This document shows, in pieces, positions 30,681 to 41,050 of a stretch of 64,000 nt of DNA. Source of the stretch: Ostrinia nubilalis. Its lineage: Eukaryota; Arthropoda; Insecta; Lepidoptera; Crambidae. The notes under the pieces are model-generated. The model saw nothing but the letters and a program-made list of their open reading frames with translations. It made no database searches and had not been told where the DNA came from. Made by a program: the position numbers and the translations under genes. Each line of letters begins with the position of its first letter. Position 1 is the first letter of the stretch. The stretch is from assembly GCF_963855985.1 (NCBI RefSeq), contig NC_087093.1, positions 15,019,001 through 15,083,000 on the forward strand. The letters run 5' to 3'.

Positions 30681-32544
30681 CAATAACTATGTAGGACCCA
30701 CTTCAAAATGCCTAACACAATGTCAAGTAGCTGACGATACCTTGGCTTACTTCTTTTGGGAATGTGCTTTATTTTTTAGAACTTTGACTATCTTCCATGC
30801 CAGCTCTAAGATAAGTTAAGTTTAAAAGGAAAATCTGTATAAAAAAAGTTATATTCCAAAAAAACTTCAACTGCTATCATCGTACAGTTCTTTCCGAGCT
30901 TGAAAAATTGCTCTAACCGAAAACATTTTCAATCATCTACATAATATATTGATATTGACAGCTGACTATTTCCGGAAGCATATTTCTTTGTCGAAAAAAA
31001 TCCTGTGACAAATTGAGTTGCGCATTGTCTATTCACTAACATTTGCAGACTTCGTGAAATGTCACTGAATCGTTTTGTAGTTTCATGGTACATTATGTCA
31101 GTTAAAGGAACGTAATTTTATTTATGCCACGCAATACCACTTACAGAATAATCAAAGGAGAGTGAGAATGTATACGTAATTTATTTGGTCTACCACAGAT
31201 CTGAAGATCAATGTTATATTACAGTTAGTTTTTTCAGTTTATTTAATATACTCCTACGATTGTAGTTATTGCAGTGTCTTCTGATCAGTAAGAAGAGTAA
31301 GGTAGTTATTTTAGTTTATATTTGCATTCTAGCACTTATCAATCATCATTCGATTAGAATTCTGTATTTTTCAGTTCAGTATTTATCTGATGTGATAACG
31401 ACAAAATATCGATCGTTTGAAAATGCCTGCTTTTTCTACGCACCGATGCATTTGACTGTAAAAGCTCCGAACATGAAATGACTGACGTCTCTCTGTGCAG
31501 CGGAATTCGATTCGCGGATGTGTACTTTTTCTCAGCTCGATGTGTACAAACAATGTTAAGCGAGCGGGGGTGTATTCTATCTTATTGTGCTTGTTTTGCA
31601 ACGGCGAGGGGTACCGGGGTACACCTGTTGCTTCGATGCGGGAAAACCTAATGCTCTCTGAGATGAAATAAATACAACATTTGCCCAACTTGAGATCTTT
31701 TGACGGCGTATGCGCGCGGTGGATGGCTGATTTTGTATGCACTGATGCAGTTAGTTGCATCTTACAAGCAAAAAATGGGGATGAATGTGAATGTTTGATA
31801 AATCCTCTACTTTTGATGGTTGGAGCAGAATTTTCAGCTGTTTAATGTAAATTTTTGATGTCTTTGAGGTATTTTTAGCTGTTTTGTGTGTCGTGTCAAC
31901 GTACTTATTTATAAATGAACAGAAGAACATCACTTCGTTCCTACAGAGAAATCTATTTTTAGCCTTCCCTTCTTGCTCGAAGAATTCAGAGATTAAATCT
32001 AGTGGCTAGGCAGTGAGGTGCAAACTAAATCGACCGTTATACCAATCTATCTTCTGCATCTAAAATGAATGTGTGTCAATGTGTAATCAGGAATAGAATG
32101 TGGGGCAGCTGGAAATGGTTCAACTAAATATATCAGGTCCAGTATTGGCAGCAATGAAGTGGAATTTGTAAATATATCGAGAACTGGAAATGTTGAACAG
32201 AATGTTTTGTTATGCCCAAAGTGTTTGGATGAGTAGTTATTTTGAGAAAGAAAAGGAAACGGAGTTTATTGTGGTTTGGTATATATTTCATTACAGAAAT
32301 TACTTAACTAAGAATTTACTATTATTATCATTAGCATTTATATCAGGAGAACTACCCCTAATAATGATTAGAAGCAAATGGATCAATTTTGAATAACCCT
32401 CGTATAGGACAAAATGTATAAACACAGCACAGCAACCATGATATTAAACTAGTGTGTCAAACGTCAAAAAGCCCCACCTGAAATGATTCGCATGTCACCT
32501 GAATATAGCATGCAAACGTATCTGTCAGTTGTGAGTACAGTCAC
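30681..32544. other. Unassigned stretch
   Basis: It contains a minus-strand open frame of about 125 codons (31383-31760) lacking motifs, and CpG-rich words at 31540-31740. No gene or repeat could be recognised. Confidence 0.35.
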
Positions 32545-32665
32545 ATGCCGGAAATATCGCCGGTGGCGCCCCCACGCCGGAAGATGCGCGCGCGGCGGCC
32601 GCATCCGGTCCACGCTCGTTACTGCCGCTTTGTGAGGCTGCGACTGGAAGGCTGCTCTGACGGTT
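32545..32665. promoter_or_regulatory. GC/CpG-rich block
   Basis: CGGAAATATCGCCGGTGGCG, CCCCCACGCCGGAAGATG, CGCGCGCGGCGGCCGCATCC and GGTCCACGCTCG form an abrupt GC-rich island of about 120 bp. It could be a promoter, a small exon or a conserved non-coding element. I could not find a convincing frame with splice sites. Confidence 0.3.
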
Positions 32666-33597
32666 GATGTGGGCTGACAATGGAACAGCTATTTTGCATT
32701 GACGGAATTCGCGAAATAAAATAGCGAGTAGTTTTTTATGTAGACAACAGTTTAGATTACATTTTGGATGGAACGTTGTGCTATGTTTCTTTTTATGTGA
32801 GTAGCGGAACTATTTGAAGAAGAATAGTCAACCGAATAGTCTTTCACTTTATTCAAAGATGTAGGAATAGCGATTTAATATTGATGGAGCACCGATGTTT
32901 GCTCTTAATCTGCTTTTAAATAATGCCTTGCAAATTAAGTTGTTATAGGTTCATATAACAACTACTAAGAAATCACAAAAATATGACAGCTTTTATAAAC
33001 CAAAACCCGAAATCTCCTGCTACACTAAATTGCTTTTTATGCACTCAATGTGGTGGTCATTTTGGCTTACATTGATTTCAGTTTATGGGCACCATGAATG
33101 GCAACGACAGGTTTTTCGGCTTTTCAAATAGCGCTATGAAAATTTAAAGCGTGTTCGTGCTACGTAATTAATTTCCGTACTGTGTTGCACGGTAATTATA
33201 CATTTAGCATTTTGACGTACGTACAGTCTACTACATACCATACAGTTTCGTTCCAAAATAACCCCTATTACAACCGCTTAAGAGAGTCTGTGTTAAGCTC
33301 CATTTGCTACTGCCTGTACATTTCAGTCGGTAGTTTGATCGTTGGTAATCTGCTGGCTTATGGGTAATTTGGTTTCGAAATTACGTCATGATTTTTAGTA
33401 TGACGCTTAATTAGTACCGCTTACAGGTTTATTATGCAAGTAATTAATGTTTACACAATACAGGGTCGATATTTGTTCACAAAATTCAACTTAGATTAAG
33501 CAAGAATTTAAAAAAAACTCTACCCATTCTTTTAATATATTTCAAATTCTACCACTGAAGACTTTAACAAAACATACATACCTAGATCACCGTCATC
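32666..33597. other. Unassigned AT-rich stretch
   Basis: No gene or repeat recognised. Confidence 0.5.
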
Positions 33598-33665
33598 ATC
33601 ATTAGGTATCATTTCACCCATAGAACGTCGACTGCTGAACATAGGCCTTCCCCAATGATTCCCAT
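33598..33665 (-). repeat. RTE-type LINE 3' terminus, minus strand
   Basis: CATCATCATTAGGTATCATTT, AGAACGTCGACTGCTGAAC and ATAGGCCTTCCCCAATG are a diverged ATG-tailed RTE end. Confidence 0.7.
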
Positions 33666-35201
33666 AATACCTAGATTGATTATAATTAATAATATGGACA
33701 TAAACTGCAGAAAAGTAGCATTTCCCTATTCACAAATATCAACACTAACAATAAAAGTATCACAATATCGAAAAGCCCAACTTTGTCTTTCAATTACATT
33801 GTTTGTTCTGATATCTGCCTAACTTATTGGTACGTGTATTAAAAAAGTTTTCACGTGTTTGACTCGCTTTAGTCACGCACCAATAAGGAAACAGGTCTAT
33901 TATTATCTTTGGTGTACAGACGACAAAACGTCAAGTTAACACTGTGGCTTCTTTAGTTGTTGTAATAGATTCAATTTTGTAACAAAAATGTAAAGTTAGA
34001 TGTGCTGTCAACTGTAAAATTACAAAACCAAAAACAAGATTGAAATCAACAACTTCTTATCGTGTCTGCAACAAACCTACACAATGTAAGCCCAAAACTC
34101 CGCCACAAGAGTGGCGTTGTTAGAAGCCTTCATTAAATCTTCAATAGTCAACAACTAACCTCTTTGACTGTACACTCAAAAATAATTTTTCATTTTACGC
34201 TAATACAGCGGCACAAGAAACGAAACTATTCTTATTTAGTTTTAATATATAGCATTTTTTCACGTTCCACGATGAAAGTTTTAGTGTCTTCACGCCAAAA
34301 GTTCTGTTCTGGTGAGTTGACAAACCAGATGGCATAGGAAATAGACCGCTACGTTCAATGTTATTTGAGACACATCTAAATGATATACATAAAATATGAA
34401 CTTATATTATGAAAAAAACTGAGGAGGTATTGGGGACAGTGGTTCAAAATCTAAAATCCTATTACTTATAGCAGATGTTTGCGGTCACTCTACAGGATTT
34501 TTTGCATATAAAATCTTTTTATTTTAATTAGTACTTTCTATTGCTTTAAATATCGCCTAACAAAGCTCTTTAGCTAGATATAAATGCGGTTAACTATCAG
34601 TCCCAGCAGTTCGCGTATCATGCACGCCTCTCACACAGCCATTTGAATGAGCGCTGATTAACTGAACTATACTTAACTATACTGAACTATACTTAACTCT
34701 GTATAGAAGATGAAACGTCCAGGCGCCAACTACGCGATGTGCAGTAATTTTCACATGAAAGGGATGGAAATTGGAACTGTGTGCTGGTTTGTTGAGCATA
34801 ATTTTGAATGAAGCCTTGCCTTGTTTGGACTTCTTTTGTTTTTAATTGTTTAAAAAAAGTTTTTTTTTTTTAATTGTTGTTCCTAATTAATAAATAACTT
34901 TGTGCCATCTTATGCGTGAAATTAAAAAGCTACGAGTAAAAGGAAACACATTTGGGGATATTGGGATGAGGTCGGCTAACTTATTATAGTCAAATATTAG
35001 AATTTATCAAAATTATCATCATCATCATGACAGTACATTGGTGGACATTAGCCCCGTCAATATGTCACAAAACACGTTCTTCTTTAGGTTGTCGGACCAT
35101 CAAGCAATTAAAACTTCTATTGATAATTTTAAAGTCTTCTACATAACTGTCGGAGACAGTGTGAGGTGTGTGTTGTATGATGGACTGATGTCTGACAGGT
35201 C
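33666..35201. other. Unassigned stretch with a short tandem duplication
   Basis: At 34661-34700 a CTGAACTATACTTAACTATA unit is repeated about twice. The remainder is AT-rich and unrecognised. Confidence 0.45.
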
Positions 35202-35441
35202 TTGGTACAGGAAAACACCGTAATTTGCAGTTATCACAATAATTATATTCAAGACACCATTTTAACACCGACTCCACGAAAGATTGCGTACAAGAGTGTT
35301 GCCATTGGCAAAAATTATAAAAAATTAAAAATATTTAATGTTGCTTGCAACAATAACTTAAATCTTTTAATAAATGCTGATGGCAGAAGTAAGCGGCAAA
35401 CTAAGATAACAATCCAAACTATCATTAGATCGCGAGCTTAA
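35202..35441 (+). other. Open frame of unknown status, 79 codons
   Basis: The frame starts MVQENTVICSYHNNYIQDTI and contains a basic C-terminus (DGRSKRQTKI). An overlapping frame just upstream (35038-35223) includes FRLSDHQAIK, which faintly resembles the SDH motif of a retroelement endonuclease. No family could be assigned and it may be a decayed retroelement or chance. Confidence 0.12.
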
Positions 35442-35620
35442 AGCCATCTTAACCATTGTACCCTACTGCATTAAATTGTTTCCATTTAATTAAACTCGTA
35501 AACAAGACCTGCTTAGTTGGCAGGGTAATTATAATGTGTAATATTATTAGCTCGTTGTTATTATAATTGCAACTTTACGATGAACAACGTAAGGCCTTAT
35601 AAAAGGGATTAATGAATTAA

Positions 35621-35962
35621 GGGTGGATTCGACCAAACAAGAGTAAATATTAATCTCAGAATAAATCGTCAGTTATTCGACATTTTGACATATTTCACTG
35701 AAAAAAATGATTTGTTACTGCTTACACAACAAAAGTGACCACCGAACACTTTGGTTATGAGGAACAAAATGCTGTGTAAATTAAACAAATAATTATGTAG
35801 TGAGCTAGACTTAGTTTAGTTATAGTTAACACTTAGTTCGGTGGTCACTTTTGTTGTGTAAGCAGTAACCAAACATTTTTTTCAGTGTTCCCATACTGAA
35901 ACTGTCAATGTGCCAGTTATACCAGGAGTTATTCTCGGATAAAAGTTTGGTCGAATCGGGCC
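35621..35962. mobile_element. MITE with TAA target duplication (PIF/Harbinger-like)
   Basis: The ends GGGTGGATTCGACCAAAC and GTTTGGTCGAATCGGGCC are inverted repeats flanked by TAA on both sides (35618-35620 and 35963-35965). A second inverted pair, CTGCTTACACAACAAAAGTG and its complement with CACCGAAC, lies inside (35696-35752 and 35834-35889). A 3-bp TWA duplication with GGG/GGC ends fits PIF/Harbinger. There is no coding capacity. Confidence 0.8.
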
Positions 35963-36049
35963 TAATTAAAAAAATATTTATACTTTAGAATGTGTATATT
36001 TTATGAACTCCTTAATGTCCATAGTAATATAGTGATAACCGTGGGGAAG

Positions 36050-36200
36050 TCCTAGTCGTAGTACAATAAACTCGTAGTATAAAGTAATCTGCTACTACGA
36101 CAACAGCAAAGAATAGCGCAAAATCTTTTACCGTCTACGATCCCGTAGCAGGGCCCCGGGATATTGCTACGGAATCGGCTACGGCTACGGATAGTGATTT
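36050..36200. repeat. CTACG/CGTAG-rich block
   Basis: At least eight CTACG or CGTAG words occur within 150 bp (for example CGTCTACGATCCCGTAGCAG and GGCTACGGCTACGGATAG). The arrangement suggests an internally repetitive MITE, but ends were not identified. Confidence 0.4.
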
Positions 36201-36633
36201 CAATATAATCTACGAGACTGTTCACTTGCACACACGTGCACCGCTTTACGTCCGCCGGTAACGCACACATTGACGAATGAAAACACACAGCAAGACAAAC
36301 CACACGATTATTATAAATTGCTACTAATATTTTTATTGATTTTGAAGGTTTATTTGATTATATTACTAGATTATTCACTCTAATTAATACTTAAACCATA
36401 ATTAGGCTTTGGAAGATGTCGATTCTTGTTTATAGTATTTCTGCTCCAATGTTTATAAATAAAAGCTCATGCATGGAAAAGCTTCCCAGAACACGTGTAT
36501 TCTCACAATTACCCATAAGTTTACCGTGTGGAGTTCCACAGAAGTAATTTATCATGCCTCCCACGGGTCTATATTTGTACGGATAAAAGAGCATACGTTC
36601 ATAAACGTGTCAATCTATTTCTTCCAAGAATCA
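36201..36633. other. Unassigned stretch
   Basis: No gene or repeat recognised. Confidence 0.45.
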
Positions 36634-36773
36634 GAGGTGGAATTGTGTAAAGCAATCGTAATCATTTGACAGTTCATAACGTATGCTTATTCTGTCAAAC
36701 GCTTTGTTTAACTGACTTTATCGTACGTTATGAACTGTCAAATGATTACGATTGCTTTACACAATTCCACCTC
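36634..36773. repeat. Perfect 50-bp inverted repeat with 40-nt loop
   Basis: 36634-36683 and 36724-36773 are exact reverse complements beginning GAGGTGGAATTGTGTAAAGC. Flanking sequence diverges immediately. It could be a very young MITE or hairpin, or a hairpin-RNA locus. Confidence 0.9.
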
Positions 36774-36854
36774 AGTTCTACTACGTTACGTTTTTTCCTA
36801 CTTTTATTACACTTTTGTAGGTATGTAAAAAGCAAATCTAAGTACTCATATGCT

Positions 36855-37105
36855 GGATTTCTATATTCAATCCTAATCCAAATTATACGGATTTGGATTG
36901 TCAACTGTCAAATTTTAATATGTTTTTGGCCAAAATAACTGCGGTTTTTGATGTTTTTACATTTTTATATTGTTTATAAGACTATTTAAACAATATTAAA
37001 GTGTAAATGCATCGAAAATTTTGGAAATATAATCTAAAACTGAATTCAATTTGACAGTTGTAATCCGGATTTGGACAAGGATTGAATATGGGAATCGGGC
37101 GATAA
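36855..37105. mobile_element. MITE-like inverted-repeat element
   Basis: CTATATTCAATCCTAATCC and GGACAAGGATTGAATATGG are inverted ends. A second conserved pair CAACTGTCAAATT/AATTTGACAGTTG lies inside each end, and TCCAAAT..ACGGATTTGG adds a local palindrome on the left. The target duplication is not clear. Confidence 0.65.
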
Positions 37106-37571
37106 TGTACACTTATTTGAAATATGTTAAGTACCGATCTCCGCACCGTTTGACAGTAACTGAATACATAATTTAAATTAATATTCAGAATACAATTCAA
37201 ATAACCTTGCCGAAAAAACCTAAACATAATTTTACTCATGAAAGCGTTTTGTTGCAATGACTGGCCCGTCCGTAATATACCTCCGTGTGTTCTCCCTTCC
37301 CGCACCCTATTATATTGTCGATCGGACCCAAAAGGTCCCCTCTAGCATCAGCAACACCGGAAACAATTATTTTTCTACTGTACATGCGAATTCCAGTGAA
37401 ATCCTTGTACAGGGTGAACGCACTCATACATTGTGATTTATTTTGTATTTATGTAAATAGAATTAATGGTGTAGTTTTATAGACCTACTTCACAAAATTA
37501 ATTTTGTTAACGTAGCGACTAGCGTTAAGAGTCGCATCTTAAATTAAATTTTAAATATTTGATAATTGAAT
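37106..37571. other. Unassigned stretch
   Basis: No gene or repeat recognised. Confidence 0.45.
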
Positions 37572-37633
37572 TGCCTAAGATGGGAATCGAACCCACGACC
37601 TTTTGCTTGCGGGGCGAATGCTCTCACCATCTG
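37572..37633 (-). pseudogene. tRNA-like relic (tRNA pseudogene or SINE head)
   Basis: The minus strand reads TCAGATGGTGAGAGCATTCG, CCCCGCAAGCAAAAGG, TCGTGGGTTCGATTCCCATC and TTAGGCA. The T arm (GTGGG-TTCGATT-CCCAT) is complete and contains a perfect internal B box GGTTCGATTCC. The D-side A-box-like TGGTGAGAGC is present. An anticodon-like arm with loop CCCGCAA can be drawn with one mismatch. The 5' acceptor strand is missing, so it is not a functional tRNA gene. Confidence 0.6.
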
Positions 37634-37699
37634 AAATATTGGAAGAACGCGTCGAAATTTTCAAGTGTAAGTATTACTGTTACGTCAAGCATTGTTTCA

Positions 37700-37860
37700 T
37701 CAATTTCGGGCAATACTTACTACCCTTAAAAATCGGAGCTTCCCGTGAGCAAATCCGCGGGGTAAACCTCTATCGCATTTGCAAATCTAATAAAGCGGGC
37801 CATTCGTCTTGCGTAAACCGACTACAGGTGCTCTGATTCTTCCCAACCAACGGCGTCTCA
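37700..37860. promoter_or_regulatory. Possible regulatory block with POU octamer palindrome
   Basis: ATTTGCAAAT (37777-37786) is a perfect palindrome containing two overlapping ATGCAAAT-like octamer sites on opposite strands. It is followed by CTAATAAAGCGGG, an Abd-B/Cdx-like site, and preceded by CCGCGGGGTAAACC. Clustered motifs suggest an enhancer; unproven. Confidence 0.25.
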
Positions 37861-39560
37861 GCTAATGTGTTTACCCCATTACATTCAGAGATTTTACAAC
37901 CAAATCTACAAGAGCTGCCCTCCCCCCTGCCTTTGGGTATTGACAGAATATAGAAGGGCGAATGTTTGGCATCACAGGGATCCATCTTATCTGGTTTCCG
38001 CTAACTGTTTCCCCGCGGATTTCAACAAACACCGACGAGCCAGCGTTTGCATTAAGTTTTATTACTTTCCTCTCTTGTAAATTATAGGTGTAATATATGA
38101 GCCTGGAGTAGAGATGTGGAAGTGCCTTTGGAGTTGTAAAATGCGCTGGTATTGGTAGTCTGAAATTAACTTATCATTATTATCACATCGTTCTAATTAG
38201 CAATCGGTCGGACTATAAATTTTTGTTGCAATTTAGCATCAAGATTTATCATCTAACCTATGATTCCACAGTGCATTGCTTGACGTTTTTTGATCATGCC
38301 TGGTCACTTCACAATTAAAAGAATTATCTGTGCCACGGTACAAAATATTCTCAAGAGCTTTTTCTGCGAATGTCAAATTTTAATCCTGAAATATTTGTTT
38401 TATTTTCAATTTCTGACCAAATATTCCAAACGTATCAATCTCACGATCCTCGATCTTTTAACATTGTCGATGCTCGATTATTATTTCAGTTTAATTCGAT
38501 AAAACTGTTGGAAAAGCGTAAAATTTTTACTCGATTAAAGATTACGATTCCACAACACTAGCCGGGAGAAAATTGGTATGTTTTCCTTGTAAAATAAGAA
38601 AGATGTAACTGAGAAATTCAGGAGAACCCGCCATGCTTACGCGTTGATTTGTGATGTACGTATTATTTATATGGGAAAGAAGAGCGAATCATTTCATTTA
38701 TAATCTCTTATCGAGCGAAGGAAATAAAATATAAAATAGCTCTTATGTCTGTAGCGTTAAGGGTTAGTAATTCAATTTGCCGTTGATGATTGCGTGGCAT
38801 AAATATTCGAAGTGCATTCCATTGTTAGTGGAAGTGAGAAAGAAAATTGCGGGGTAAATAGAAATGGCCGCTGGTTTGTGTATTAGAGTTCCTACTTTAA
38901 GTGACGTCAGACTATTTTTGAAGTGCGATATAAAATTTTTGTTTGAACGATCTTTATGAAAAATTTTCCTAAATGCATGCCTTAGTGTTACAGTACGAGT
39001 AAGTAGTAGTCAATCTTAGATCTAACGCTGAAATTGATCAAAATTTGTTTCATCAATCCATGAACACGTACAAAATGCTACAGAATAAAATTACTAAATA
39101 TATACAAAAAGAAAATATAGAGACATAGAACGTTTATTTCTGCTAAGGTTCAGATTTACGTCTCACGATTGATAGGCTATATTTAGCCATCACTTAATTT
39201 AATTGAGCAGTTTTTGTGTGCCTCTAGGAACGAGTACCTTTTAATTCTAAGGCGCTCTACACACCAAAGACGTTAGCCTGTCAAGTTAGTAATATACTTA
39301 AAAAAAGATTGTCCTAACTTGGTCCTAAATAAGTGATGCCCATTTCAATTATAAGAATATTTTTTTTACAGAATTGATACCTTTCTAATTTTTCTTTAAA
39401 CAACCCACAAAATTTCATAACATTAAGTTGTAGTTTTTAAAAACTTGCAAAAATGATTGTATGGAAAAATGAATGAGGTTTCAATATAAAACGGATACTT
39501 CATATGCAAACCGATAGGGCCTTATTACAAAAAAGTTGAACCCGGGTTTAGTCACTATCA
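37861..39560. other. Unassigned stretch
   Basis: No gene or repeat recognised over about 1.7 kb. The first 200 bp are less AT-rich than the rest. Confidence 0.4.
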
Positions 39561-39775
39561 CTTCGTTCGTTCGTTCGTTCGTTTCAGCCAAATGACGTCC
39601 ACTGCTGGACAAAGTCCTCCTTCAAGGTTTTCCACAATGCACGGCCCTGCGCTGCCCGTATCCAGGCTCTTCCCGCGACCTTTACCAGGTCGTCGGTCCA
39701 CCTAGTAGGAGGCCTGCCCACGCTACGTCTTCCAGCCCGTGGTCGCCACTCGCCACTATTCTCGCCACTTTTAAT
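39561..39775 (-). repeat. RTE-type LINE 3' end with (CGTT)n tail, minus strand
   Basis: A CGTTCGTTCGTTCGTTCGTT run leads into CAGCCAAATGACGTCCACTG and CACGGCCCTGCGCTGCCC, then TTTACCAGGTCGTCGGTCCA and CTAGTAGGAGGCCTGCCCAC. Read on the minus strand it encodes the degenerate ORF C-terminus. This is the CGAA-tailed subfamily (compare 5523, 40395 and 56255). Confidence 0.8.
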
Positions 39776-40394
39776 TTAGAGTTCAACTAGAGTCTAACTT
39801 TTGTAATAAGGGGGCTAATATTTAAGCATCACTGTTCTCTAAGATACAGGATCTATCCTAGTTTAGAGGACAGGGGCATGCCATTCTACCGACTTGTACC
39901 TACTGTACTAAAATACTTATGTATTAAGTTCTGTTAACACTGTGTACATATTTCTGTTATGGTGAATAAAATTTTTTATTTATTTTTTATTTTATTATCT
40001 TTTTGAATTAATATTCAGTGTGTAATACCCCTAAACATCACAGGCAGTTTCTTTCAGTCCACGCCCGAACTTTGATCCGTCCCGATCGGGGTTAACTCAA
40101 CCGATGTTCGATCAACGAAAAGTTCCTGAATTTGCTTTGAACTAGGCGTAATGAATGCGGCTCCTTATGAAATGCTATTGCTCCGTTTCTATAGGAATTT
40201 CTGAAGTTTGTCTAGTTAGGGCTGGAGAATGTAGGCTACAGTGTAACCTACTTTCGAGTTTCGTTACAAATTGAGCCTCAGCGGCAGTGAATAGACAGTT
40301 TCTTTGACAGTACAGTTCGAAGATTTTCACACTTTAGTAACTTAATAAGCTCGAAACTCAGTTTTTTTTTTAAAGTTTTACTGTTAGTTCTTTC
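39776..40394. other. Unassigned stretch, possible LINE 3' UTR at its start
   Basis: 39830-40000 ends with GGTGAATAAAATTTTTTATT and further TTTTA repeats, compatible with a LINE tail, but no coding sequence is attached. Confidence 0.3.
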
Positions 40395-40520
40395 GTTTCA
40401 GCCAAATGATGTCCACTTCTGGACAAAGGCCTCCCCCAACGCTTTCTATAACCACCGGTTCTTCCCGCTACCTTCACCAGGTCGTCGGTCCACCTAGTAG
40501 GAGGTCTGCCCACGCTACTG
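40395..40520 (-). repeat. RTE-type LINE 3' end, minus strand
   Basis: TTTCAGCCAAATGATGTCCA, GGCCTCCCCCAACGCTTTC and CACCAGGTCGTCGGTCCACC match the copy at 39561-39775 with an internal deletion. Confidence 0.75.
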
Positions 40521-41006
40521 TACTATTAGTACCTCGTGTCTTATATTTACTAGCGCTGATGATATGAATATAATCAATGCTTCAGATTCATTTTGGTGTT
40601 TTTAGCTGAACATTAAATAGAAGGTTTACTTTAAAACAAGACATGTTGTTTCCAAGGAAATATTAACAACATAGAGGCACAAAAACGCATATTCAAATAT
40701 TACTAAATAATATTCATTACGTCGGTAATAAAGCTATTTTTTACAAATCCGTCAAGAAAATGTAGACATTAAAATCCTAATTGCTTCATAGGCTATTAAA
40801 TTTGCGTTAGCAGAACTCTTATTACACTTTAATGACACGTTTACATGTCGTCAAAAGTGTTTTAGGGCGAGCTTTAAATAAACATAAAAAGCTCAACAAG
40901 ATGTGCTTAGGTATTAAAAGCTTTTGCTTTGTAAAAATACTGAATACCTACGCTTTTAAAATGTTAATTAAAGCAATAATTGACTCATCATAGTCATTTA
41001 TCGCAA
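40521..41006. other. Unassigned stretch
   Basis: Nothing recognised. Confidence 0.45.
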
Positions 41007-41050
41007 CGGGCAGGGCACATAGTACGCAGAACTGACGGCCGATGGGGCCG
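41007..41050 (+). repeat. Short RTE-type fragment
   Basis: AACGGGCAGGGCACATAGTA, CGCAGAACTGACGGCCGATG is identical by eye to part of the RTE ORF at 23613-23856, with both ends truncated. Confidence 0.75.

Noticed and set aside
31383..31760. 125-codon minus-strand frame
   Set aside because: No recognisable domain, no splice or start context, and composition expected by chance from a GC-richer patch.
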